DNA of 64,000 nt from Dactylis glomerata (GCA_007115705.1 QXEO01002102.1:1692509-1756508), one strand, 5' to 3'. Counted from the first letter of the stretch, positions 32,852 through 45,727 are shown. The notes: a model not told the origin generated them from the sequence alone. Translations and numbers: made by a program.

Positions 32852-34356
32852 TGATACGTCCAATTTGCATCACTATTTTGTATCATAATTTACTGTTATT
32901 CATTGATATATTTCATATTTAGATGAGTTACTTATGTTATTTCCTTTGTTTTCATATGTTTGATGATCTTCGGAGGAGTTGCTGCCAGAGTCAGGATTCT
33001 GCTGGAAAAAGGACCGTCAAGAGACCATATTTTGAAGATCAGGAAAATTCCAGGAAAATACCCAGAAATTATATTTTCCCAGAAGACTCAGGAAGCCAGA
33101 AGGGGGAGTCGAGAGGAGCCAGGCGGGCTCCACACGCCAGGCGGCGCGGGCCCACCCCTGGCCGCGCCAGCCCTGCGTGGGGCCACCCTGGCCCACCTCT
33201 GGTCTCGCCCCTCCGCGTACATCATCGTCCCCGAAAACCTAAGTCAGGGGGGGTTCAGAGTTAGACACAGCCGCCTCTGCGGGGCGGAGAACACCAGAGA
33301 GAGAAAGCTCTCCGGCAGGGAGAAATCTGCTGGGGAAATTCCTTCCCGAAGAGGGGAGATCGTCGCCATCATCATCACCATCGCACTGGACTTCATTGGG
33401 ATCATCATCATCATCTCCATCACCAGCACCTTCATCTCCACCATCACCACGCCATCCCGCTGTAACATCTTGAGTTGGATCTTGTTATACTCATAGGGGA
33501 AACTTTCCCGGTGTTGATTACTCTTGTAGTTGATGCTATTGAGTGGAACCGTTGAATTAAGGTTTATGTCCAGATTGTTATTTACCATTATGTCACCTCT
33601 GATCATGATCCATATGATGTCTTGTGAGTAGTTCGTTTAGTTCTTGAGGACATGGGAGAAGTCAAGATGTTAGTAGTGAATTATTGTTGAGAAATATTTA
33701 ATGGTTTGATATTGTTGTGGTGCTATTTCACTAGTGGTGTCATGTGAACGTCGACTACATGATACTTCACCATTTATGGGCCTAGTGAGATGCATTGTGT
33801 ATTTGGCTACCGACTGTGTGGTTGCTGGAGTGATAGAAACCTAAACCTCCGTTGGGAGACCATTGCACCAGGGAGCGTAGGATCCTAGAGTTTAAGGCTG
33901 TGGTTAGATTTATCTTAATTACTTTCTTGTATTTGCGGATGCTTGCAAGGGGTATAATCACAAGTGTGTATTTATCCTAGTAAGGGTAGTGCGCTAGCAC
34001 AGGTTCACCCCCATAACACTTACCAAACCAATGAATACTATTGGCTCTATGAAGCGAAAGCTCTTGACAGAAAACTCCCGTGTGTCCTCGAGAACGTTTG
34101 GTTATTATAAGTACACAACCGGCTTGTCCTTTGCTGAATAAAGGATTGGGCCACTTGCTGCAATTGTTACTACTGTCTTTTATTTACTCGCACTTTATTT
34201 ACTCGTATTACCAAATACTCCTGAAAACCTGTTTGCTAGTATTTACAGTGATTCCTTGGTCAAAACTGCTCATCAACACCTTCTGCTCCTCGTTGGGTTC
34301 GACACTCTTATTTATCGAAAGTACTACGATACACCCCCTATACTTGTGGGTCATCA
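32852..34356 (+). repeat. 3' LTR of element D
   Basis: This 1,505-bp LTR is nearly identical to the 5' LTR. By eye there are about 15 substitutions and three small indels, one of them a trinucleotide in the (ATC)n stretch. It is followed by the target duplication CAGCC (34357-34361). Confidence 0.95.
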
Positions 34357-35670
34357 CAGCCACAAAGCTAGAGTTCGAGAAGTCTCCACAAATGATGGAG
34401 CTCTACAAGAACGCCAGCGCATATGACCCTGCCAAGAGATTCAACTCGACATCCAAGCCACCTACTAATGGTGGAAAGCAAAATGCGGTGGCGGAGACGA
34501 ATGCCACTAGAGTATTCACTTCCGCACCATGAAACAATGTGCCTTTCTTAGGCGCAAAGGGTGATCAAGGAGGTGGAAGACAACGAACATCATTGCAAGA
34601 ACTCCTAAGGAAGCAATATGTCTTCCGTCGGGACTTGGTGCATGACATGTTCAATCAATTGATGGAGAATCATGGATTGAACCTGCCGGATCCACGACGG
34701 CCCGGCCAAGTAAACATGGTTGACAATCCTCTCTCCTGTCCCTATCACAGGTATGTGGGCCATGCGATAGAAGACTGCATTGCCTTCAAGGAATGGCTCC
34801 AAAGAGCCGTTGATGAGAAGAGGATCAACTTGGACGCCGATGCCATCAACCTAGACTACCACACGGTGAACATGGTGAGCGTGGGGTCATCTTCTTCAAC
34901 AACCCAACATCACAAGAGTGACCCATCATGGGTCCCACTTTCCCAAGTCGAGCACCAGCTATCTAGCCTGGTCTTGGCATCGGCTCCAAGACCCCCCATC
35001 AATCGGGGGGCACCTCCCGCTCTTGATCGCGAGGAACCATGGAGCACGGTGAGGCGGCGGTCAAACATGAGAGGCTTGTTGCCACGACCCCCCAGCGAGC
35101 ACCTAGGGTTGATACCTTGGTGCCAATCCTACAATGCTTCAATCCAAGCCAGCGTCGCCCACCACCAAGATTCGTGCCCAAGTCGGAGGGTAACGAGTCA
35201 TTCCCTCGACGGGGCCGAACATTGCCCAACTTGGGTCAGTTTTTTCCACACCGCTAGGGCCAGGCCCCAGAAAAGGAGGAAGGGGAGGCGAGCTCCTCTC
35301 AATCACGCAACATTGAAAGTTGCAATGTCGTCCTTGACTGCAGCGACACAACTAGCTCTGAGTCGGAAGACATGTTCACGACTCTAGAGCATGAGGTGCT
35401 CCATGCCGAGAGCTCCACGAAGGAGCTCCAACTTCAAGAAGTCAACATGAATCTGCGCAGCGGTAAGGTTCTACCAGAACCTCTAAAGGCGAAACCATCA
35501 AAGGCGGACAAGACAGCCGCCTCCAAAGAAGCGCCACTAGAAGGAGGTGCTCCAAGCACACAGGACAAGGAGAAATCGAAGTACCAAGATGTCGACTACA
35601 ACATCGTCGCGCACCTCAAGCGAATTCCGGCACTACTAAGTGTCTATGATGCTCTCATGTTGGTGCCTGA
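34357..35670 (+). pseudogene. gag of element F, second part
   Basis: This resumes F after D and after the duplicated CAGCC. A zinc-binding-like motif (SCPYHRYVGHAIEDC, near 34735-34780) follows an arginine-rich segment. A TGA lies in frame at 34530-34532 and the frame shifts around 35040. It continues (NMNLRSGKVLPEP, ALLSVYDALMLVPDLRQA) towards the protease region but stops near 35670, where unrelated sequence begins. The rest of F is missing. Confidence 0.75.
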
Positions 35671-36176
35671 CCTACGTCAAGCGCATTCGAACCCGACTTG
35701 GTGTGGGGGCATTTGTTTGACGAGTTTTTGTACTAAAAATTCGTAATACACATATGGATTAATGCAGTCTTCTCTATGACGTGTGGGCCCCACCATGTGT
35801 TAAATTTTATGAAAGAATTCATATCCAATATTGGACTTATTTTGCAGAATGTGCCATGCATGTTCCAATGATGCAAACAGATCACAATTTCTGCAAACTG
35901 CTCAAAAGTTATGATTTTTTGAAAGTTGTATGTTCAAATGTGCTAGCAAGTCCTCACATCGATCAGGACTTATGCATGTGCATGCATCGTGTAAAGCCGG
36001 AATAGTTAAAGAAGAGTCCATGAGCTATACGATCAGGCCGTGTATACGATCGATCCGGGTGATGAAGCTCCTAGACATATACGGCTGCGTTACCTTGGAA
36101 GCTAAGTCACGTAGCCAAGTTTAAACGGAACACCTGATCAACGTGAGCCGCAAGATTGGCGGCTACGTCGAGCGCC

Positions 36177-36185
36177 TATATAAAG
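36177..36185 (+). promoter_or_regulatory. TATA-like box in the GC-rich island
   Basis: TATATAAAG is followed within about 30 bp by a C/A-rich, G-poor stretch typical of transcribed leaders. Confidence 0.35.
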
Positions 36186-36727
36186 GTAAGGGGCAGACCT
36201 AGAGGCACCAGACACACGGGACCCCCACGCACAAACACCCCCTACGCACAAACACCTCCACGGAATCCTAAACAGACGCAAACGCCAACACCTAGCAACA
36301 CCTCGTCCACGCATGCCTCACGCAGAAACAGCCCAAGGAAGAAGAAGCCGGCGGCTTGCTTGAGATCCAATCTCAGGCGAGACGCTACATGAAGTCTGTC
36401 TTTATCTCACGCAGGTAGCCGAGTGGAGGACAACCGGAGACGCATCACAAGCTAGCGAGCTTGTCCCGGAGATCGACGAGATCATGCCGGTCATCTACGC
36501 TAACGGTGAGATAATGATCTAATCCGTGTGTTTTCTTACATCTAGCATGGTGGTGCCATGTCGACCAAGGCGTGGCCGATGGTGGATGAGGGCGTGTCCA
36601 TGGACGGCCCTCGTTTGCCTCATCTCCTCCCTTCGTCTCGAGGTGCGTTAGCGGACGGGCTAACCGAGGCGCGGCTGAACGCCGCCCTACCGTGTCGGCC
36701 GAGGCGTGGCTGACGCCATGGAGTGAT

Positions 36728-37065
36728 CGCCGATATGTGGGAGTGTGCCAGTGCACGCTCTCGTGTGTCGTCTCTACCGCGCCGATGGAGGCGCCCACCG
36801 GAGACGCCGTTGGTGGGGTTTGCCGATGCTAACCCCTAATCTTCATCATCTTCTCGAACCTGTCACCGGCTCGTCAAGCATGTCGCCGGGATCGCCGACA
36901 TACGGGAGTGTGCCAACGCACGCTCTCATGTGTCGTCTCTACAGCGCCTATGGAGGGTCTCACCGGAGACGCCATTGGCGGGGTTAGGGTTTGCCGATGC
37001 GAACTCCCAGTCTCTCTCGTCTATCTCGGACACATCATTGACTCGTCACGCTTGTCGCCGGGGGC
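36728..37065. repeat. 165-bp tandem repeats
   Basis: Copies start at 36728 (CGCCGATATG) and 36893 (CGCCGACATA). They share GGGAGTGTGCCA, ACGCTCTC and TGTGTCGTCTCTAC. A third, degenerate partial copy extends to about 37150 (TCGTCGATGCGAAC). Confidence 0.8.
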
Positions 37066-38714
37066 AGTGACAATGTGCCCGGAGCACGCTAGCTGACGGA
37101 GGCGCCGTCGGTGCGTGATGGTTCGTCGATGCGAACCCACGACCGCATGCGTCTATACCGGACACCACCGCAAAAGCTCACTAAGTGCGCCGATGGAGAT
37201 GTTCGTATGGCTCGAGGCTCGCCAACCATGAGGCTCTCGGCCACCGGAAGCATCGATGGGCTTCCTTTCATGTCTCCCTCGCCGAGGCGGAGGCGAGGTG
37301 CAGCATCGGAGATCGCCACCATAAGATGTACGGCTAAGCCTAGTCGTGCCGTCGCCTACCATGTTTGTGGTCGTCCACGACCGTACAAGAAGCCTAACAA
37401 CATCGTCGTTATCGATGGCCAATCGGTGTCGTCGGTCTTTGACGGCACCCTGCTGGTTCTTCTGGGCGCGCTCGCACGACGTCCTCCATGCGCTAGAACT
37501 AGCTGGCTCACAACTCACGCAGGAGGCATGCATGTGCATGTGCTCACTTGCATATGCATGCGATGCTGATCGCCACGAGCTAGCAAGCCTAGCTGGTTGG
37601 AAATTCATGTAGACAACATCCAGCTGTGCATGCTTTTCTCGGCCGGCGATACGTACGTGCATGTATGATCGACCGCGGTCTTTGACGAGCAAGCAGCCGG
37701 GTACGTCCAGCGGCTCCGCCGTGGACATGGCATCTGCAATACGTGCCACGGTGGTACGTCGTGATGCACGTTGCCGTTTCTCCGCGATGACGGCAACACG
37801 CGGGTCGCCGGCGTACAGGTCGATCGCGGTCACGAGCTAAGCTATCCTTGGCCAGCAGTCTACGTACGTCTGGTTGGCACTCCTGTGGCGAGGGATAAGC
37901 CGACCGACGTCTCGCGCCCTCGAGTTATGTTACGGTGCGTGTTACCCAGCACCATCGCTGCCTTTACAAGCGGGTGCAACAGTGTGCGGGTCGTCGGCGC
38001 TGAAGTTATGGGCATGTCTCCTTCCTCACACAATGTCGTGGTTTTTGCTAGAGGCGCGAAGCTTGTCACCGCTGCCTCCGGCGATGTGCCGGCACACATC
38101 AAGCTAGCCTCCTGCCGTCGTGACGGCAGCGCGCTAGACGACCATTGGACGCGCGTGCTACAAAGCATGGCGTGTCCTCTCTCCCTCTTTTTCGTTCATC
38201 GACTACCTCTACTTCCGTGGGGCGTACCCCTCGCACTTGCGGCAAAGCGGCGAAGCCATCGACGATCCGTGCCAAGCGTAATCATGCTACATCGACACTC
38301 CAACCACTTCAACGACGTCAAGACCGACGAGGCAAGACGGCGAGGCGGGCATGGCCGGAGCAAAGGCCATGCTATCGACGGCGCGTGTACATGCTAGTAC
38401 ACGGACACTGCCGGCGTCCACACATCACCACCACCATGCATGAAGAATGTGAAGCGAAGACCAAAGACGACGACCAAGCAGCTTAATCGGAGGTGTCTCG
38501 TGGTTCTATCCGCGGGAGTAATTAACCGGGAGCTTTTCGAGGCCCCGGGAACCAGGAGACCACAATCGCTTAGTCATGCTGGCCGCGCCAGCAGGCCATT
38601 CGGAGCGCATACTTGGGAATAGTCTATTAGTCGTAATGATTAATATGTACCTTTTTCTCTTTTATTTTGTGTACTTGTACACTGGCACGCCCGCAATACA
38701 TATATCCCCGGCGT

Positions 38715-38759
38715 ATGAGAAATGCTTTTCTATTCCGCTAGAAAAAAAGTATTTCTCAT
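38715..38759. other. hairpin at the end of the GC-rich island
   Basis: ATGAGAAAT pairs with ATTTCTCAT, and the stem continues with TTTTCT/AGAAAA around an 8-base loop. It lies about 10 bp before element J begins. Confidence 0.7.
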
Positions 38760-38767
38760 GTCAAACA

Positions 38768-41518
38768 ATGATTATGGCCGTTATTGCTCTCTTAGTTGGT
38801 CGCTTCCAGTCTTTTGCTAGCCTTCACCTGTACTGAGAGGGAATACTTCTCGTGCATCCAACTCCAAAAACCAAAGTTTTTCCAAAGTGTCCACTACAAA
38901 TTTCTATGCATGGTATTTCAAACCATTCCAAGTAAATTTTCATGTGCTACCTTTCAAAAACCTTCAAATACTTCTCATTTTGTGACACTATTTTTAGCTC
39001 ATGAGGATGTAGTGGACGGGTTTGCTATCTTCCATATTAAATTAAGTACCCCTTGACTTGCATGATTTCTCTGCTCGTCATTAATTTTGCAAGAGAGATA
39101 GTCAGACCATTGTAACCTCTAAAAAAATAAAAAAGGGACTCCTCCATGGTATGTGAAAGTTGGTGGGCACTCGAAGGATTCGGTTAGCCATGGTTTGTGG
39201 AAGGAAAGGTCGGGAGGAGTGCCAAATTTTATAAAAGAGCATGTATGTGCCAATTTTTCAAAGAACTCGGAACTGCTCTCAACTTGTTTATTATGGAAGA
39301 TAGCAAGAATCCCATTGCCAGTCGTTGACAGGAACAACCACCTCTCAAAACAATTTTTATCTCTGTTTTACAAATGAAAAGCTCTAGACATGTTAAATCC
39401 CCCTTCCCTCTGCGAAGGGCCTTTATTTTACTTTTATGTTGAGTCTTCATCTTCTACCTTTATGCACTGATTAAGAGAGCATAGTTGTCATTCTGAGTAT
39501 AATGTGCATGGTCCAAAAATTTATTATTGATTGATTCATGATTATGGTATTGCTTGTTCTCAAATTATTTGTATCTAGTCACTCTCTTGAACTTTGAAGG
39601 TGTCCTATGCATTTATGTTTTGCTACTCCACGAGGGACAAGCTGAATACCACTTTGTTATGTTTTCTATATGCTTCAAACAAACATACACCTTTCAATGC
39701 ATTATTACTCATGATCTTTTGTTTGTGTTTAGTTGTAACATGGTTGCTAAGTTATATAGTTAGAATTATATCTCTTATGCCCATGTTTACAGTACTTTGA
39801 TCTCAGCATGCAATGCTCTACCTTAAGTTGATCAAGATTGTGTTGGTGCATGTCACCTCAAAAATTATTGTTTTGTTATCACTTACCTACTCGAGGACGA
39901 GCAGGAGTTAAGCTTGGGGATGCTTGATACGTCGTAAAAGTATCTATAATTTTTGATGCTCCATGCTTGTTTTACACCAATTGCTTTGTGTTTTGTTTAC
40001 ACTTTGTGGCATTTTTATGCATTTTCCGAAACTAACCTATTAACGAGATGCCACAGTGCTAGTTCCCTGTTTTCTGTTGTTTTCGTGTTTTAGAAAAGTT
40101 ACACAGGAAATATTCTCGGAATTGGACAAAACGAAAGCCGAAGTTCCTATTTACCTGACGCGAAGACGGAGTCCAAAGGAGAGACGGAGGGGGCCAAAGG
40201 GAGCCGCACCATAGGGTGGTGCGGGCCACCCCCTAGCCACGCCACCAGGTGGTGTGGGCCCCTGGTCCACCCCCTGACATCGCCCTTCCGCCTATAAATT
40301 CCCTTCGATGGGAAAACCCTAAAGGGACTAACACTTTTCCATGAAACATACTGCAAGCCGCCGTCGTTGTCGTCCCGAGATTGGGAGGGTCTAGAAGCTC
40401 TTCCCGGCACCCTGTCGGAGAGGGGAATCATCACCGGAGGCCTTCTTCATCACCATGCTAGCCTCCGGAGTGATGTGTGAGTAGTCTACCTTGGACTATG
40501 GGTCCATTGCAATAGCTAGATGGTTGTCTTCTCCTCCATGTGCTTCATATTTATATCTTGTGAGCTGCCTATCATGATCAAGATTATCGTTATGTAATTC
40601 TACGTGTTGTGTTTGTTGGGATCCGATGAATATTGAGTACTATGTCAAGTTTATTGTTGATTTATCATGTCTATGTTATTTATGATCTTGCATGCTCTCC
40701 GTTGTTAGTAGCTATCTTGGCCGATTAGATGCTAGTGACTCTAAGAAGGAGTATTTATGCTTGATAGTGGGTTCATGCATCTAGTAATCTGCGAGAGTGA
40801 CAATAACTCCTAAGGTTGTAGATGTGTTGTCGCTACTAGGGAGAAAACAAAAATCTCTTGTTCAAGGACATTTGTATTGTTTATATTACACACTTTGCTT
40901 AAGGCGATAATCTGTTGCTTGCAACTTAATACCCAACAGTTGTTCGGATGATATCCGGTGGGTGGATAATTAGTCATAGATGCAGTTGGATTACGGTCTA
41001 TGTATTATGTTGTAATGCCCAAGTGAATATCATAGTGATCTTCATGACATGTACATGAATTGCTATGCATTCTTTATTTTGTCAATTGCCCAACTGTAAT
41101 TTGTTTACCCAGCATGTTATTTATCTTTATGGAGAGACACCTCTAGTGAACTGTGGACCCCGGTCCATTCTTTTATATTGGTAATACCATCTACTGCAAA
41201 AACTATTTACTTTCTGCAATTACTATTTCATCTCTTTCCACACTATAAGTTTAATCCTTTGTTTTCAACAAAACCAGTGAGATTGACAACGTCACTGTAA
41301 GTTGGGGCAAAGTATTTTGATTGTGTTGTGTGCAGGTTCCACGTTGTTGACTAACGCTGGTAGTGCGCCCTACCAAAAGTCAGCTAGCAGCAACCTTCAG
41401 AAGTGATTTCTTTCTCCTACTCGTCGATTAAACTTTGGTTTCATACTAAGGAAAAACTTACTGTTGTGCTCATCATACCTTCCTCTTGGGGTTTCCTAAC
41501 GGGTCCTGTGAGACATCA
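38768..41518 (+). mobile_element. 3' fragment J of an A/C/E-family element
   Basis: It starts abruptly at ATGATTATGGCC, which matches element E (reversed, near 54560). It holds the noncoding tail, polypurine tract (39909-39924) and a complete 3' LTR. No coding sequence remains. The LTR is followed directly by element H with no primer site. Confidence 0.85.
39925..41518 (+). repeat. 3' LTR of fragment J
   Basis: This 1,594-bp LTR runs TGATACGTCGTAAAAG to GTGAGACATCA. It contains the GC-rich inverted repeat (about 40215-40260) and TATAAAT at 40293-40299. It represents the LTR type that supplies the 3' piece at 2232-2585 and the LTRs of element E. Confidence 0.9.
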
Positions 41519-42259
41519 GTGCTCTCTTACCTTCTCTAAATAGACGGAAGTTGTAGTGTGTCTCTGTAGTATACATCTTTTGTTGCCGCTAAGTCCACCA
41601 TATAGCCCGGCGAGCACAGACTAGTTCTAGTCTCGCAAAGTATGTGCCACGGAGTTCGTTCCTCGGTATTCACCCTCGTTTTTTTCTCTTTCTCTTTCTC
41701 CCTCCTTGTTTAGCAACCGTTGGCCCTACGATCTTCACAGGTATGGGAGCGGAGATGTTAGCAAGGTTACCCTTCTGGCTTGGCCTGGGTAGGGTTATGG
41801 ATGCCATCGTTTATCTTCAGGCCTCTTAGGCCCATTTGTATTCTTGTCCGTACTCGGATACTATTTTGCTTTATGTATGATTTGGATCTTTGTATGTATT
41901 TGTACTATTGACTCATTGGACTCTTTGTGGTTATATATATATATATTCTTTTGTGGGTTCCATCATAAACTTGTGTAACTATTGCTACTTGATTCCACCT
42001 GCATCACGTGCATGCTGCGACATGCACTGGGATCTTGGTGGTGCGTTTCCAAACCGACATCGTGCGGATTATGGCATGATCGCTATGATCCGCAAGGTGG
42101 CGATTTTGGGGCGTCACAAGTGGTATCATAGCCCAGGTTTTGTTGGTACCCACGGGTCTAGTCTGCCTGTAGGATAACCTTGCCAACGGACGTTGTTGTG
42201 TCTAGTGTCAAGACTATTTTGCTAAAAATGCGTTGGATAGATCTAAGTAGCTGAAATAT
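41519..42259 (+). mobile_element. 3' part of LTR and leader of another Ty3-type element (H)
   Basis: LTR-like sequence ends GGGGCGTCACA at 42118. Two bases later comes TGGTATCATAGCC (42121-42133), close to the initiator-tRNA-Met primer site. A (TA)n run lies at 41932-41946. Its leader continues to 42259, where element G begins. The start of the LTR is missing. Confidence 0.6.
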
Positions 42260-43160
42260 GATGAGGACATCCCTACGGTTGATACAACCGTTGCACCTAC
42301 AGCCACACATCCTCACGTTCCACAATTCCAAGGACCTCTCACAAGAGCTCATGCACACCAACTGAATTATCAGGTACTTTCGTTTCTAGGAACTATTCCT
42401 AATATTCATGAGAATATGATGCTGCCTAAATCAGATATGTTTATGTTACTTAGGAATGATGGGCCTAGCATGGATGATAGGGACAAGCATTGGAGCACGA
42501 TCATGCATGGAGATGATGGCAGCAATCGTGTGAGGATTCAGGATGACGCTGCAAGTGAAGATTTCCGAACTTTGAAGCCACCATAATGATGCAAGGATGC
42601 TTGGACGAAATTCACAAGTTACCAAATCATAAAATTCGTCCAAGGCTTTATATGGTGTTGCGTCACCTTATTTTATGGGTAAACCCATGTATTTTCGTCC
42701 TAGGTATTTTAGGGATTTTCTGGAGGCTATTTGAGTGGAAAAAGGCCCATCTAGGGCTATTTCGGATGGCCCATTAGGGTTTATGAAAATACCTACCCTT
42801 TCCCTCATATATACCTCCTCCTAGCCTCATATATATCAATCCCTTCGCCATAGGCACAAGTGTCAAACCGACATTTTGTACTACGCACTTGCAGAATCCC
42901 ACCTCTTCAATAAAGCCTTCATCTATATTCGCAATATCTTGATTGCATCTATAATTCTTGCTGGTTCTTCAATTGCTTGCAGGGATTGATCCTCGTGATC
43001 AGGATGATCTAGCTCCGGCGTGATCAATAGCCTTGGAAGTTGGTGTATCGATTGCTAAGGCGCAACGTCTCGCACGTTTGTAGTCGGATCGTCAACGTCG
43101 ACCTCCACCATAATCAATAGTTATCGTCTCATCGAAAGATCGGGCACCTTTACCCTATCA
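42260..43160 (+). repeat. 5' LTR of element G
   Basis: This 901-bp LTR runs TGATGAGGACATCC to TACCCTATCA. It contains an open frame for the end of the integrase (to the TAA near 42584) and a TATA-like CATATATACC (about 42807). By eye it differs from the 3' LTR by about 34 substitutions plus a replaced block. Confidence 0.9.
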
Positions 43161-43162
43161 AG

Positions 43163-43174
43163 TGGTATCAGATT
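43163..43174 (+). other. initiator tRNA-Met primer binding site of element G
   Basis: TGGTATCAGATT lies two bases after the LTR end and matches the widespread TGGTATCAGA primer site. Confidence 0.85.
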
Positions 43175-44248
43175 TCGGGTTTCTCGGTGAGATCTTACTG
43201 TTTTCGTAGTTTAGATTGCATCTGTTCTTCTTCCTATAGACAATAAAAAGCCAAAAATTAGGGTTAGATTCGTATCCTAGAAACACTTTTGGGCCTTTTG
43301 CATCTTTTCTTTTCAGTATTTGCTTTGTTGAGTTCTAGTCTGCATCGTCATGTCCAGTGCTAGTTTTAGGTCTAGATTTTTAGAGTTTTGAGTTCTGGTC
43401 ACAGTCATCACCCCCGCCACCACCGATTCCGCCATCACCACCGCCACCACTGTTTCCGCTATCACCACCGTCATACACTTGCTACAACCCTACGCCCACA
43501 TACCGCCTCCGCCACCACATACCGTTTTCCTACTTTTGCTTTCCATCATTGTAGATCCGATCCGAGTGGTAACTTGATCCGAGTTCCAGACAGTTTCGGC
43601 TAGAAGGAAAGAGGAGGGGAGAGCAAAAAAAAGTCTGGAAACTTCTTCGGAAAAAAATTTGGCCTATACTGTTTTTAGGCTTCTGGGATCGTTTTGAGCT
43701 ATACGCCATTATAGTGGAAAAAAATTGGCGTCTGCACGCTTTCCAGAGTAGTTTCGTGCAGTTTTCGGAATTTCAAAAAAAAAATCTTGATCCTATCCAG
43801 ATATTCCACCTTGTTGATTGTTTTGAGACACTTTCCATCCTAGTGATTTTCGCCTCATTCGCGCGCTGTTTAGAACACTGTTGCCTATTACTTTTCGGTG
43901 TCACGACGTGACTCGTGGTGTTCTAGGCTCGCGTCTCTAGCTTGGGATAGTCTAGGACCAGCATAGTACCGTCGTTGAGCTATTATTCAACCTTGCATTG
44001 CTATTTTGAAATTGTTGCTACAGATATTGCAACCACCCAGAGCCCCACATATTCCTACTCTGTGCGTTGACACCACCTGGCAATCGCTCTATTCAATCTT
44101 CCTGAAGTTTGATCACGATGGTTGCTGATCACCACCTGTTGCAGGGTAAGAATGGGTAAGAGTATTGGTTTGCTTGATAGATTAAGCGTTTTCCACCCCT
44201 GTTCCTATTGTATCTCTATTCTATAACTATGCTTTTTGCGTACTAATC
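43175..44248 (+). other. leader of element G
   Basis: This is the noncoding 1.07 kb before gag. It includes a (CACCAC)-rich low-complexity stretch (43400-43480) and pyrimidine-rich tracts. No gene was seen. Confidence 0.6.
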
Positions 44249-45727
44249 ATGCCACCAGACAACACCGAGACACAGCCACTGGAGGGTGAAGCCTTGCAGG
44301 CTCACGTCACCAAACTTTTGGCTGACCATATGTAGGATGTGGACAAGCGTTTTAGTGACATGATGGAGCAACTCGAGGGACTCGAGACCACCTTCACCGC
44401 CAAACTCGACGCTAAATTCCAGGAGGTGCTAGCACGCTTACCACCACCACCGACGGCTCGCGCGCCTCCTCCACAGCTGACTCGCGTGGCTCCTCCACCG
44501 ACCTTTTTGGGACGTGCACAGCGCATCCTCAAACCACTGGCACAAACTTGGGCTGTGGCCGATGCTACGGGTGCTACTGCTGCTGCGGGCACTGTTGCTG
44601 GTGTTGCAGGAGCTACAAGTGTTACACAGGTCCATGATGCATAGTTGGATGATTATTACGGGGAAGATGAGTACGAGGGCGAGTACGCGGACAACTTCAC
44701 AGTTGATCAGCCAGCTGGTCGTCCTAGGCCCTACATTCGCCGTCCACCTCCTTTTCCGTTGGTACGTGATGATGACCATGTTGCTAAACTAAAATTAAAT
44801 GTTCCTACGTTTGATGGTCGCTATAATCCTGATGCATACCTCTCTTGGGAATTAGAATCAGACCAACGTTTTGCATGCTTAAATTATCCCGAGGATAGAC
44901 GTGTTAGTGCTACTACTTGTGAGTTCACTAGTTTTGCTTCCATATGGTGGTCTGAATACTATCGTGCTAATCATGCTAATCCATTCACTACGTGGGATGC
45001 TCTAAAACATGCTATGCGTGTTTGTTTTGTTCCACCATATTATCAGCATTCCATGCTTACCAAATTAGCACGTCTAGATCAAGGCAAAAATTCTGTAGAG
45101 GATTACTATCAGGAGTTGCAAACTGGCATGCTGCGTTGTGGTATAGAGGAGGATAATGAAGCATTAATGGCACGTTTCGTAGGTAGGTTAAATAAGGAAA
45201 TTCAGACCATTCTTAGATATAAATCTTATCACACTATTACCCGTTTGTTCCATCTTGCTTGCAATGCTGAATGTGAAGTGCAGGATCGACGCGACGCGAC
45301 ACAAACTAATTATTCTACATGGTGTTCTACTTGGAGATCACCGACTTCGGCGTCATGGACTGCTGTACCTACACCTCTAGCGACCACATCCACGCGATCT
45401 GCAGCATCTACACCACCTCCGTTTGCTGCACGGAAGACTACTACGGGACCAGCCCCGAGTGCTGCATCCTCCATGGCATCTACGGGCAAGTCCAGCCAAA
45501 TTCAGTGCCGCAAATGTGGTGGACTTGGTCACACGACACGTGATTGTGCCTCCTCCCGTGTGATGATTGCTCTTGAGGATGGTGGATACGACTCTGCCAG
45601 TGATTATGATGAAGATACTTTGGCTCTTATTGCATCTGATGAGCAATGTGCCGCAACACCCACGGAGCAAGATTCTGAATATATGGCTGCGGAACATGCA
45701 GAGAAATACCCGAGTTTAGTTGCATAG
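44249..45727 (+). pseudogene. gag of element G
   Basis: The frame starts MPPDNTETQPLEGEALQAHV. It has a coiled segment (DVDKRFSDMMEQLEGLE), a proline-rich linker, then the gag core (VPTFDGRYNPDAYLSWE, SIWWSEYYRANHANPFTTWD, VEDYYQELQTGMLRCGI). A CCHC zinc knuckle follows (CRKCGGLGHTTRDC, near 45510-45550). In-frame TAGs lie at 44333-44335, 44642-44644 and 45725-45727, with no frameshift. All three are at positions where glutamine (CAG) is plausible. Confidence 0.85.

Larger units (their letters stand above)
24110..34356 (+). mobile_element. autonomous-type Athila retrotransposon D, 10,247 bp
   Basis: The full structure is present: 5' LTR, tRNA-Asp primer site, gag-protease-RT-RNase H-integrase, a second short ORF, a 1.7-kb noncoding tail, polypurine tract and 3' LTR, with CAGCC target duplications. 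The FMDDFSVYG active site of RT, the primer type and the lack of a chromodomain place it in the Athila clade. The LTRs differ by about 15 substitutions and three small indels by eye (~1%), so insertion is recent. Two lesions in pol make this copy defective. It sits inside the gag of element F in the same orientation. Confidence 0.95.
35671..38767. other. GC-rich island of unknown nature
   Basis: This 3.1-kb stretch lies between truncated elements F and J. 35690-36130 is AT-rich. A TATA-like TATATAAAG is at 36177-36185, followed by a C/A-rich leader-like stretch. 36540-38540 is GC-rich and CpG-rich with 165-bp tandem repeats, and several overlapping frames on both strands give no recognisable domain. 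It ends with a hairpin at 38715-38759. No LTR, terminal inverted repeat or transposase was recognised. It could be a non-autonomous element or a gene-derived fragment. Confidence 0.4.

Noticed and set aside
37153..37833. 226-residue minus-strand frame in the GC-rich island
   Set aside because: It is one of several overlapping long frames caused by high GC content; composition is arginine-rich without motifs, and tandem repeats nearby also inflate frame length.
41932..41946. (TA)n run as a promoter
   Set aside because: It is a simple repeat within an LTR fragment, and nothing nearby suggests a transcription start.
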